A DNA stretch of 64,000 nt from contig JAHEGI010000001.1 of assembly GCA_024639785.1 (NCBI GenBank), positions 1-64,000 of the forward strand, in the 5' to 3' direction. Below, in pieces: positions 7,661 to 15,386 of the stretch. The notes beneath the pieces were generated by a model that worked only from the letters and a program-made list of their open reading frames with translations, made no database searches and was not told the origin of the DNA. How positions within the stretch are numbered: position 1 is the first letter of the stretch; each line of letters opens with the position of its first letter. Both the position numbers and the translations under genes were made by a program. This stretch comes from Cryomorphaceae bacterium (GTDB lineage Bacteria > Bacteroidota > Bacteroidia > Flavobacteriales > Schleiferiaceae).

Positions 7661-9705
7661 ACATTCAGAACTACGTTTTAGGCCAGTGGGTCAACGGAGG
7701 CGCTTCCGAATACGAAGCGAAGCATGCCATCACGGGCGCTTCCTTGGGCCATGTGTCCAGCGAGGGCCTGAACTATGCCGACATCCTGTCCTATGGTCGC
7801 GAAAAGGGCGGAACATCGCTGCGCGCCATGACCTTTCCGCAGCGTGGCTTGATGCTCAAAGCGCTCGCACTCTATCTACAAGAACGCAAGGAGGCCTATT
7901 ATGCCGTTTCCGCAGCGACCGGGGCTACCCGGGTGGACAGCTGGATCGACATTGAGGGCGGCATCGGCAACCTTTTCACGAACGCCTCGCTGCGCCGGGA
8001 GTTTGCCGATCAATCCTTCCACATCGATGGAGCGCCGGTGAAGTTATCCCAAAACGGCACCTTCCTAGGGCAGCACATCATGGTGCCCAAGCGCGGCGTA
8101 GCCGTGCACATTAACGCCTTCAACTTCCCCGTTTGGGGCATGCTGGAGAAGATTGCGGTCAACCTTTTAGCAGGGGTGCCGGCGGTGGTCAAACCGTCCG
8201 AATTCACCTCCTTCCTGACGGAAGTGGTCGTCAAGGATATCGTGGCAAGCGGGATTTTGCCCGAAGGTGCCCTCCAGCTTGTAAGCGGCAAGGGCCACGG
8301 CATCTTGGATGCTGTTGAGCGGGGTGACACCGTCACCTTCACGGGTTCCGCAGCCACGGGCATGCGCCTCAAGGCCCAGCCGCATTTCTTGGAGCGCGGT
8401 GTTGCTTTTAACTTGGAAGCGGATTCACTGAACGCCATGGTGCTCGGCGAGGATGCGGGACCTGGCACGCCTGAATTTGACATCTTCATCAAAGAGGCCG
8501 CTAAAGAAATTACCATTAAGGCGGGCCAAAAATGTACCGCCGTGCGCCGAGTTGTGGTGCCGGCCGACCACTTGGACGCAGTCCAGGCAGCGTTGGCGGG
8601 GCGCCTAGCCACCACTACGTATGGGGACCCTTCCTTGGAGGGGGTTCGCATGGGTTCGCTGGCTACGCAATTGCAGGTCGAGCGCGTTCGCTCTTCGGTA
8701 GAAGCCCTAGCAGCAGAAAACGAAGTGGCCTTCGGCCGTCTCGATGGTCAGGGCGAAGCCAAAGCATCGGACCCCTTGGCGGGCGCCTTCTTTGCCCCGG
8801 TGCTCTTCCGAAACGAGGACCCCTTTGGCAAGCAAAGCGCCCACCAGATTGAGGCTTTTGGCCCCGTTTCCACGTTGATGCCCTACCGCTCATTGCAAGA
8901 AGCGGCAGACATTGTGGCCCTGGGCCGTGGCTCGCTGGTCACCAGCTTTGTGTCGGCAGACCGCGATGCGGCGCGTGCCTTCACTTTGGAGGCCGCCTAC
9001 AGCAATGGCCGAATCCATCTCTTGGACGCCTCTAGCGCGAAAGAATCTACGGGCCACGGATCACCCATGCCCTTGCTCACGCATGGCGGCCCCGGACGCG
9101 CCGGCGACGGCGAAGAAATGGGCGGCATGCGCGGCGTGATGCACTATTTGCAGCGCGTGGCACTCCAAGGCCATCCCAACACGCTTACCGCCGTCACTGG
9201 GCGCTTTACCCCTGGAGCTGACCGTCCGGAAGCAAAGCCCCACTTGTTCCGCCAGCATTTTGAAGACTTGCGCATTGGCGACACGGTGACGACCGCGAAG
9301 CATTTGGTCACTTTGCAGGATATAGAAGATTTTGCCGAATTGAGTGGCGACAAGTTCTACGCGCACATGGACGAAAACAGCCTAGAGGGCACCATCTTCA
9401 CCGGACGGGTGGCCCACGGCTACTTCATCCTGAGCCGTGCTGCAGGTCTCTTTGTAGACCCACCTAAAGGCCCTGTTTTGCTGAACTATGGCTTGGAATC
9501 CTGTCGCTTTACCAAACCCGTCTATCCGGGCACGGAAATTGGGGTTCAATTGACGGTTCAGGAGAAAATCGACCAGGAAAAACGAAGCCCTGAGGATATC
9601 GCGAAGGGGATTGTGAAGTACTACGTGGAGGTCACCGACGATACCCACGAAGTGGTTGCGGTGGCGACTATCCTGACCATGGTCAAAAAGCACAATCAGG
9701 CATGA
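7657..9705 (+). CDS. paaZ: PaaZ, oxepin-CoA hydrolase / semialdehyde dehydrogenase
   Basis: The bifunctional phenylacetate-pathway enzyme that opens the oxepin-CoA ring and oxidises the resulting aldehyde. The N-terminal part (about 1-530) is an aldehyde dehydrogenase with catalytic Cys293 in KAGQKCTA and the Glu of NLEADS. The C-terminal part (about 540-682) is a MaoC-like hydratase with Asp565 and His570 in the SGDKFYAHMD motif. These positions are close to the catalytic residues known in the E. coli enzyme. I placed the start at the ATG overlapping the upstream stop (ATGA), because 11 extra upstream codons in the same frame lie inside the peptidase gene. The length of 682 matches the family. 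The ring oxygenase genes (paaABCDE) are not in the window, so the complete pathway is inferred, not seen. Confidence 0.92.
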   Translation: MNIQNYVLGQWVNGGASEYEAKHAITGASLGHVSSEGLNYADILSYGREKGGTSLRAMTFPQRGLMLKALALYLQERKEAYYAVSAATGATRVDSWIDIEGGIGNLFTNASLRREFADQSFHIDGAPVKLSQNGTFLGQHIMVPKRGVAVHINAFNFPVWGMLEKIAVNLLAGVPAVVKPSEFTSFLTEVVVKDIVASGILPEGALQLVSGKGHGILDAVERGDTVTFTGSAATGMRLKAQPHFLERGVAFNLEADSLNAMVLGEDAGPGTPEFDIFIKEAAKEITIKAGQKCTAVRRVVVPADHLDAVQAALAGRLATTTYGDPSLEGVRMGSLATQLQVERVRSSVEALAAENEVAFGRLDGQGEAKASDPLAGAFFAPVLFRNEDPFGKQSAHQIEAFGPVSTLMPYRSLQEAADIVALGRGSLVTSFVSADRDAARAFTLEAAYSNGRIHLLDASSAKESTGHGSPMPLLTHGGPGRAGDGEEMGGMRGVMHYLQRVALQGHPNTLTAVTGRFTPGADRPEAKPHLFRQHFEDLRIGDTVTTAKHLVTLQDIEDFAELSGDKFYAHMDENSLEGTIFTGRVAHGYFILSRAAGLFVDPPKGPVLLNYGLESCRFTKPVYPGTEIGVQLTVQEKIDQEKRSPEDIAKGIVKYYVEVTDDTHEVVAVATILTMVKKHNQA

Positions 9706-10034
9706 GTTTCATCCAAGACGGTCTTCCTTTAACCCCCGGCAACTACGCCGTGCTGTTCTTGTCCGAGCGTCCTACCGATCCGGAAGGCTACGCAGACATG
9801 GACCAACGCACCATGGCGGCCGTGGAAGCGATGGAAGGCTACTTGGGATATGAGCTCGTGCGAAACGGCGAAGACGCCATCTTTATTTCCTACTGGAAGG
9901 ACAAGGCGGCGGTTGACGCGTGGCGGACGGACGCCTTACACCGTGAGGCCAAAATGCATGGCCGAAGCCATTGGTACCACGCCTACCGTAGCGTGGTCTG
10001 CCCGATTGAAGAAACGAGTCATTTTAGACGATGA
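9702..10034 (+). CDS. ABM-like ferredoxin-fold small protein
   Basis: A 110-residue protein resembling the antibiotic biosynthesis monooxygenase (ABM) dimeric alpha-beta fold. It has a YAVLFLSER strand, an M-x-GYLGYELVR segment, and the pattern FISYWKDKAAVDAWRTDALHR with a nearby HGRSHWY, typical of these small proteins. It overlaps paaZ and the following hydratase gene by 4 bp each, so it is translated with them and probably acts in the same pathway. No substrate can be assigned. ABM-like proteins in aromatic or acyl-CoA operons may act on quinones or be accessory, but that is inference. Confidence 0.75.
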   Translation: MSFIQDGLPLTPGNYAVLFLSERPTDPEGYADMDQRTMAAVEAMEGYLGYELVRNGEDAIFISYWKDKAAVDAWRTDALHREAKMHGRSHWYHAYRSVVCPIEETSHFRR

Positions 10035-10822
10035 GTACAGATTTTACCCTTGAAGGCGGCGTCCAGGTAACGCGCGCCCATGGCATTGCCCACATTGAGT
10101 TCCAGCACCCACAGAGCAACTCGCTGCCCAGTCGCGTCCTAGCCGCTTTGGCGCAGGCGATCACAGACGAGGGATCGCACCCGGACAGCCGCGTCATCGT
10201 GCTGCGCAGTGCAGGTGACCGCGTATTCTGTGGGGGCGCCAGTTTTGATGAGCTCGCAACGATTCGCACCGAAGAAGAGGGGCTTCACTTTTTTGGCGGT
10301 TTTGCCGGGGTCATCAATGCCCTGCGCACCTGTCCCAAGTTGACCATTGGCCGAATCCAAGGCAAGGCTGTGGGTGGAGGCGTGGGCTTGGCTAGCGCGG
10401 TAGATTATTGCCTTGCCACCGAACACGCTGCGGTGAAACTGAGCGAATTGGCGGTAGGTATTGGTCCCTTTGTCGTGGGGCCAGCCGTCGCACGGAAAAT
10501 AGGAATGAGCGCCATGAGCCAGTTGGCCATTGATGCATCGGAATTTCGTTCGGCAGCCTGGGCGCAGCAACAAGGGCTCTACGCAGAGGTGCATCCAGAT
10601 GTCATGGCTTTGGATGCGCGAATTGAGACGCTGGCGTCTTGGTTGAGTACCCAAAGCGCATCGGCGCAGGCCGAATTGAAAAAAGTCTTTTGGGAGGGCA
10701 CGGAAAACTGGGACCAGCTCCTGGCAGAACGCGCGGCCATTTCGGGCGCCCTCGTGCGCACCCCAGAAAGTCAAGCGGCGATCCAGCGAATCCATCAAGC
10801 ACTTTCGACCAAAAAAGGATGA
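10031..10822 (+). CDS. Enoyl-CoA hydratase/isomerase (crotonase) family protein
   Basis: A 263-residue crotonase-fold protein. The CoA-binding oxyanion-hole region is present (GGASFDEL, and GKAVGGGVGLASAVDYCLA at about 115-133), as is the second acidic region, KLSELAVGIGP. The first catalytic Glu of classical enoyl-CoA hydratases (in the GGGCELA motif) is replaced by GGGVGLA, while the second (SELAVGI) is kept, so isomerase or another crotonase chemistry is as likely as hydration. Directly after paaZ and the ABM-like gene, with 4-bp overlaps on both sides, a PaaG/PaaB-like role in phenylacetate catabolism is plausible but not proven. Confidence 0.85.
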   Translation: MSTDFTLEGGVQVTRAHGIAHIEFQHPQSNSLPSRVLAALAQAITDEGSHPDSRVIVLRSAGDRVFCGGASFDELATIRTEEEGLHFFGGFAGVINALRTCPKLTIGRIQGKAVGGGVGLASAVDYCLATEHAAVKLSELAVGIGPFVVGPAVARKIGMSAMSQLAIDASEFRSAAWAQQQGLYAEVHPDVMALDARIETLASWLSTQSASAQAELKKVFWEGTENWDQLLAERAAISGALVRTPESQAAIQRIHQALSTKKG

Positions 10823-11745
10823 GTAAAGCGCAGGCCCTTTGTGTGGCGATTCTGTTCAGCTTTTCGGCGCATGCACTGCGGCCAGAACCTTTGTTTCGCC
10901 TACCCTCGGAAGCCATTACGTTGGGCCCGTGGTCATTTTCGGGCCTATATGGGGCAACCTTCAATCAGACCTTGTTGAGGCAATGGAATGCGGGAGGACA
11001 GAATTCACTAAATACGGGATTTATCCTGCGTCAATCCGCGGAATATGCGAGTGAAAAGTGGGCGGCTACTCAACTTTTGGATGCGGCGTATGGATTGAAT
11101 TTCCAGGAGGGCATTGTTCGAAAAATTGACGATAAGTTGGAATACAACGTTCGTTTGGACCACATCCTTTCGGGACAACCCCTTTGGAAACTTTCGGGCT
11201 TTGGAAGTTTTAAAACCCAATGGTACCGGGGGTATGCAAAGCCGGAAGATCCAGATACGGCATATGTCTCGCGATTCATGGCACCAGCGTATGGCATTGC
11301 CGGGCTTGGCTTGACTCACAAGGATGAATTTATGGAGCTGTATTTTTCTCCACTCACAGCAAAGTACACGCTGGTTTTGGACCCAAGGTTACAGAACCAA
11401 GGGGCCTTTGGCCTCACTTCGGGTCAAGCGTTGCGCCAAGAGATGGGGGCCTACATGAACCTGCGTTTCAAGCGCAATTTCCCGAACAAATTGGCGGTTG
11501 ATGTTCGTACCAACCTATTTGGCAACTACCTCGCAGCTCCTTTTTCTGTAGACATTGATGCGGATATTTTGGTCGTGTACAAAGCGACCAACCATCTCAG
11601 TATCACGTTGCGAACGCAAGGGATCTATGACCGTGATATTGCCGTACGGGACAGCAATGGGGATGGCAAAGTGGACGCACCAGGGATTCAATTAAAACAA
11701 TTGTCCGGGGTGGGATTGACCTATAACTTCGGGACAATCAAATGA
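10819..11745 (+). CDS. DUF3078-type outer-membrane beta-barrel protein
   Basis: A 308-residue exported protein with an N-terminal signal peptide (about 1-20) followed by alternating amphipathic strands. The motif NQTLLRQWNAGGQNSL and the later LDAAYGLNFQEG...KIDDKLEY pattern are characteristic of DUF3078, a barrel family almost confined to Bacteroidota whose function is unknown. The ATG overlapping the preceding stop is the better start: an in-frame start 180 bp upstream would add 60 residues read from inside the hydratase gene and bury the signal peptide. Its position between a hydratase and an E1 dehydrogenase, all with 4-bp overlaps, suggests co-expression, not a defined partnership. Confidence 0.85.
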   Translation: MSKAQALCVAILFSFSAHALRPEPLFRLPSEAITLGPWSFSGLYGATFNQTLLRQWNAGGQNSLNTGFILRQSAEYASEKWAATQLLDAAYGLNFQEGIVRKIDDKLEYNVRLDHILSGQPLWKLSGFGSFKTQWYRGYAKPEDPDTAYVSRFMAPAYGIAGLGLTHKDEFMELYFSPLTAKYTLVLDPRLQNQGAFGLTSGQALRQEMGAYMNLRFKRNFPNKLAVDVRTNLFGNYLAAPFSVDIDADILVVYKATNHLSITLRTQGIYDRDIAVRDSNGDGKVDAPGIQLKQLSGVGLTYNFGTIK

Positions 11746-13793
11746 GCAAGAATATTCATCCCTCTCTGCTAAAGGCCTATCGCCTCATGGCTACGGCCAA
11801 GGCGATGACCGAGCTGTTTGAGGCGAAAAGAGAAATCACCCAGACGTACGTCCATGCAACCTCGCGAGGGCATGAGGCGATTCAACTCGCGTGCAGCTTA
11901 CAGCTCAAGGCGGTGGACTACCTATACCCCTACTACCGCGACGATGCGATGTTGTTGGGCATTGGCATGGAGCCCTATGATCTCATGCTCCAGCTCTTGG
12001 CTAAGCGGGATGATCCATTTTCTGGAGGAAGAACTTATTACAGTCACCCTTCTTTACGGGACGAGGACAAACCCAAGATTCCCCATCAATCGTCGGCAAC
12101 AGGGATGCAGGCCATCCCAGCTTCAGGGGCGGCTCTGGGCATCCAATATCGCGAAAAGCATGGGCTGACAGAAGCTTGGGGTGATGAAAAGCCCATCGTC
12201 GTCTGCTCTATCGGGGATGCGGCGATGACCGAAGGGGAAATTTCTGAAGCCCTCCATATGGCCGCCTTAAAGCAAACCCCACTCCTTATGCTGGTTCAGG
12301 ATAATGGATGGGACATTTCGGCAACATCGGCGGAAACTCGCTCGGGCAACGCAGCGGATTATGCCAAAGGATTCAAAGGCCTCAATGTGGTGCAAGTGGA
12401 TGGGAGCGACTTTAACGCGTGCTATCACGCCGTGCGCGAGGTGCTTAAAAACATGCGCCAATCACGGCAACCGTATTTGATTCATGCACGGGTTCCTCTA
12501 TTGAATCACCACACTTCGGGGGTTCGAATGGAGTGGTACCGCGATGACCTTGAAGAGCACACACTGAGAGATCCCTTTCCAAAACTTCGGAAATTCCTGA
12601 TGGAACAAGGAATCAAAGCTTCGGAGCTGGATGACATTGAAAGCGAGGCAGCAACGCATGTTGCGCAGGATTTTGAGCGCGCCCTGGCGGCAGAAGACCC
12701 GCGCCCCGAGGACTTACTCACTTTTCGCTACGCGGAAACACCCATTACCGAAGAGCGTGGCGAGCGCGCACCTGCAGATCGAGAAAAAACGGTCATGGTG
12801 GACAGCGCCCTTTTTGCCATTCGCGAAATTTTGGCGGAACACCCGGAAGCCCTTTTGTATGGCCAAGACGTGGGCCGCCGTTTGGGTGGTGTCTTCCGCG
12901 AAGCGGCCACGTTGGCTCAGCAGTTTGGCGACGACCGCGTTTTTAACACCCCCATCCAGGAGGCCTTCATCATTGGCAGTACCGTGGGGATGTCGGCGGT
13001 GGGCCTAAAGCCTTTTGTGGAAGTGCAGTTTGCAGACTACATCTGGCCCGGCCTAAATCAGCTATTTACAGAGCTTTCCAGGTCGTTTTACCTCACTAAT
13101 GGCAAATGGGCCGCGAGCGCAGTGATACGCGTTCCTATCGGCGCCTATGGCTCAGGAGGGCCGTACCATAGTTCGAGTGTGGAATCGATCTTGACCAATA
13201 TCCGGGGCATCAAAGTCGCTTACCCGTCTACGGGAGCAGATTTGAAAGGATTGATGAAGGCGGCCTATGCGGATCCCAATCCCGTTGTCATGCTCGAACA
13301 CAAAGGGCTGTATTGGTCCAAAATCCCGGGAACTGAAGGGGCTAAAACCATTGAGCCTGATGGGGACTATGTCCTTCCATTTGGTCAAGGGCGTATTGCT
13401 TTGGCGTCGGAAAGCACAGAGGAAAGCACTCTGTGTGTCATTACCTATGGCCGCGGGGTCTATTGGGCATTAGAAGCGGCAAAATTCTTCCCAGGGCGAA
13501 TTGAAATTGTCGATTTGAGAACGCTGCTTCCTTGGGATGAGGCCATGGTCATGGAGCGGGTGAATCTGCATCATCGCGCATTGGTTTTGACCGAAGAGCC
13601 CAGCGTGAACAGCTTTGCCCAATCGGTGGCAGGGAAAATTCAGTCCGAATGTTTCCGCGCTTTGGACGCTCCGGTCCGAGTGCTTGGCTCCGAAGACACA
13701 CCAGCCATCCCCCTGAATAAAACGCTCGAGGCCACCCTTCTGCCAAACGCCGACAAAGTCCGTGCAGCGATGGAAGAGGTACTTAATTATTAG
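11742..13793 (+). CDS. 2-oxoacid dehydrogenase E1, fused alpha and beta subunits
   Basis: A single 683-residue chain carrying both halves of a thiamine-diphosphate E1 component. The alpha half (about 1-330) holds the TPP motif GDAAMTEGE...LVQDN (about 158-190) and a YYRDDAMLLGIG segment; the beta half (from about 345) begins VMVDSALFAIREIL and includes GQDVGRRLGGVF and a C-terminal transketolase-like domain. In other phyla these are often separate genes; the fused form is common in Bacteroidota. Likely substrates are branched-chain 2-oxoacids, but pyruvate cannot be excluded by reading alone. No E2 or E3 gene is nearby. It closes the six-gene operon with a 4-bp overlap. Confidence 0.88.
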   Translation: MSKNIHPSLLKAYRLMATAKAMTELFEAKREITQTYVHATSRGHEAIQLACSLQLKAVDYLYPYYRDDAMLLGIGMEPYDLMLQLLAKRDDPFSGGRTYYSHPSLRDEDKPKIPHQSSATGMQAIPASGAALGIQYREKHGLTEAWGDEKPIVVCSIGDAAMTEGEISEALHMAALKQTPLLMLVQDNGWDISATSAETRSGNAADYAKGFKGLNVVQVDGSDFNACYHAVREVLKNMRQSRQPYLIHARVPLLNHHTSGVRMEWYRDDLEEHTLRDPFPKLRKFLMEQGIKASELDDIESEAATHVAQDFERALAAEDPRPEDLLTFRYAETPITEERGERAPADREKTVMVDSALFAIREILAEHPEALLYGQDVGRRLGGVFREAATLAQQFGDDRVFNTPIQEAFIIGSTVGMSAVGLKPFVEVQFADYIWPGLNQLFTELSRSFYLTNGKWAASAVIRVPIGAYGSGGPYHSSSVESILTNIRGIKVAYPSTGADLKGLMKAAYADPNPVVMLEHKGLYWSKIPGTEGAKTIEPDGDYVLPFGQGRIALASESTEESTLCVITYGRGVYWALEAAKFFPGRIEIVDLRTLLPWDEAMVMERVNLHHRALVLTEEPSVNSFAQSVAGKIQSECFRALDAPVRVLGSEDTPAIPLNKTLEATLLPNADKVRAAMEEVLNY

Positions 13794-13800
13794 ATAGGCA

Positions 13801-13999
13801 GCTCGGGCTTCGCCCTCGCTGCGTTTGCTGGCTCGTTGGTTGGTTGGTTCGTTGGATTATGCGAGGCGACTTGACTTAAACGCTTAATCTCTTTTGCCCT
13901 TAAACTCTTTAGTGGACTTTCGCCGCGCGCCGGGACGTTCACTATCCAGAACCAACCAACCAGCAAACCAACAAACAGCGCAAAGCGTCCGCAACCCTT
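13801..13999. repeat. Structured convergent-spacer element, copy A
   Basis: The spacer between two convergent genes (E1 dehydrogenase and CoA transferase). Two long arms, about 13818-13850 and 13949-13980, are imperfect reverse complements rich in GGTT/AACC units. They enclose a 31-bp core at 13875-13905 that is 30/31 identical to a core in the convergent spacer near 47.5 kb. A second shared block (TTCGCYGCGCGCCG) follows the core. No open reading frame stands out. It may act as a two-way terminator, a small RNA or a non-autonomous repeat. Confidence 0.75.
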
Positions 14000-14662
14000 T
14001 TATCCTAAAACCATCTCCGGAATCTCTCCCTCGACGACCAAACGGCCGGCGGTTTTGGCGATGATTTCTTCGACGGTGACGCCAGGGGCGCGCTCGAGGA
14101 GGACGAAACCACGCTCGGGGTCGACGTCAAGAACTGCGAGATCTGTAACGATTTTTTTGACGCAGCCCACACCGGTGAGGGGCAGGGTGCAGGCGGGAAG
14201 GACTTTGGATTCGCCGGCGCGGTTCGTGTGCTGCATGGCGACAATGATATTTTCGGCGCTGGCGACCAGATCCATGGCGCCGCCCATGCCTTTGACCATT
14301 TTACCGGGGATTTTCCAGTTAGCGATATCCCCTGTTTCGGATACTTCCATGGCCCCGAGGACGGTGAGCTGGACTTTTTTGGCCCGAATCATGCCAAACG
14401 ACGTGGCGCTATCAAAATAACTCGCACCATGCAATGCGGTAATGGTCTGCTTCCCTGCGTTGATGAGGTCGGCGTCTTCGTCCCCCTCCCAAGGAAAGGG
14501 CCCCATCCCAAGGATGCCGTTTTCGGACTGAAATTCAATATCAATTCCCTCCGGGATATAGTTTGCGACGAGGGTGGGAATGCCAATGCCCAAGTTGACG
14601 TACCAGCCGTCTCGGAGCTCCTGTGCAATTCGCTGTGCGATGCCGTTTTTGTCAAGTGCCAT
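14000..14662 (-). CDS. scoB: 3-oxoacid CoA-transferase, subunit B
   Basis: The beta subunit of a succinyl-CoA/acetoacetate-type CoA transferase, which moves CoA between short-chain acids. The protein has 220 residues, normal for the family. Motifs are NLGIGIPTLVANYIP (about 23-37) and SENGILGMGP, whose Glu47 is the expected covalent catalytic residue. It follows the subunit A gene with an 11-bp gap, and the two must form one heteromer. It is the last gene of the minus-strand RicT/GldH/PBP1A operon. Confidence 0.93.
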   Translation of the reverse strand: MALDKNGIAQRIAQELRDGWYVNLGIGIPTLVANYIPEGIDIEFQSENGILGMGPFPWEGDEDADLINAGKQTITALHGASYFDSATSFGMIRAKKVQLTVLGAMEVSETGDIANWKIPGKMVKGMGGAMDLVASAENIIVAMQHTNRAGESKVLPACTLPLTGVGCVKKIVTDLAVLDVDPERGFVLLERAPGVTVEEIIAKTAGRLVVEGEIPEMVLG

Positions 14663-14673
14663 GGCGGTAGGGT

Positions 14674-15375
14674 TTAGACGCGCGGACGGACCGTGCGTTG
14701 TTCGATACGTTTTTCAAAATGCGCCCCTTGGTAGATGCGATGCACAAAAATGCCCGGTACGTGGATGTGGTTTGGATCGAGCGAGCCGGCAGGAACGAGC
14801 TCTTCCACTTCCGCGACTGTGATGCGGCCGGCCATCGCCATCATGGGGTTAAAGTTGCGTGCGGTGCCTTTGAATACGAGGTTACCGGCTTCGTCACCCT
14901 TCCACGCCTTGACAAAGGCAAACTGGGCATCGAACGCATGTTCGAGGATATGGGGCTTGCCATGGAAGTGGCGCACCTCTTTGCCTTCAGCGACCTCTGT
15001 GCCAAATCCGGCGGGGGTATAGAAGGCAGGGATGCCAGCCCCGGCAGCGCGGCAGCGCTCGGCCAAAGTGCCTTGAGGAATGAGCTCCACTTCAAGCTCC
15101 CCGGAAAGCATTTGGCGCTCGAACTCGTCGTTTTCGCCCACGTAGGAGCTAATCATTTTTTTGATTTGGCGTGTTTCCAATAGGAGGCCCAAACCAAAGC
15201 CATCCACACCAGCGTTATTCGAAATGCAGGTCAAGTCTTTGACCCCTTTGGCACGCACCGCGGCAATGGAGTTTTCAGGAATCCCACAGAGACCAAAGCC
15301 CCCAAACATAAGGGTCATTCCATCTTGGATGTCCTCGACGGCAGCTTGAGCGTTGGGAACTACTTTTCGAATCAT
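14674..15375 (-). CDS. scoA: 3-oxoacid CoA-transferase, subunit A
   Basis: The alpha subunit (233 residues) of the same CoA transferase. The glycine-rich CoA-binding motif [10 protein letters not shown] (about 25-34) and [15 protein letters not shown] are diagnostic. The gene starts 11 bp after the PBP1A stop and no promoter was seen in that gap, so it is likely read from the upstream cell-envelope operon. Substrate choice (succinyl-CoA with acetoacetate, or another pair) cannot be settled from sequence alone. With PaaZ and the crotonase across the spacer it would fit acyl-CoA catabolism. Confidence 0.92.
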   Translation of the reverse strand: MIRKVVPNAQAAVEDIQDGMTLMFGGFGLCGIPENSIAAVRAKGVKDLTCISNNAGVDGFGLGLLLETRQIKKMISSYVGENDEFERQMLSGELEVELIPQGTLAERCRAAGAGIPAFYTPAGFGTEVAEGKEVRHFHGKPHILEHAFDAQFAFVKAWKGDEAGNLVFKGTARNFNPMMAMAGRITVAEVEELVPAGSLDPNHIHVPGIFVHRIYQGAHFEKRIEQRTVRPRV

Positions 15376-15386
15376 TCGGGGGGTGC

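Noticed and set aside
13826-13980. CRISPR-like GGTT/CCAACC repeats
   Set aside because: The units are short, unequal and arranged as inverted arms, not as regularly spaced direct repeats.
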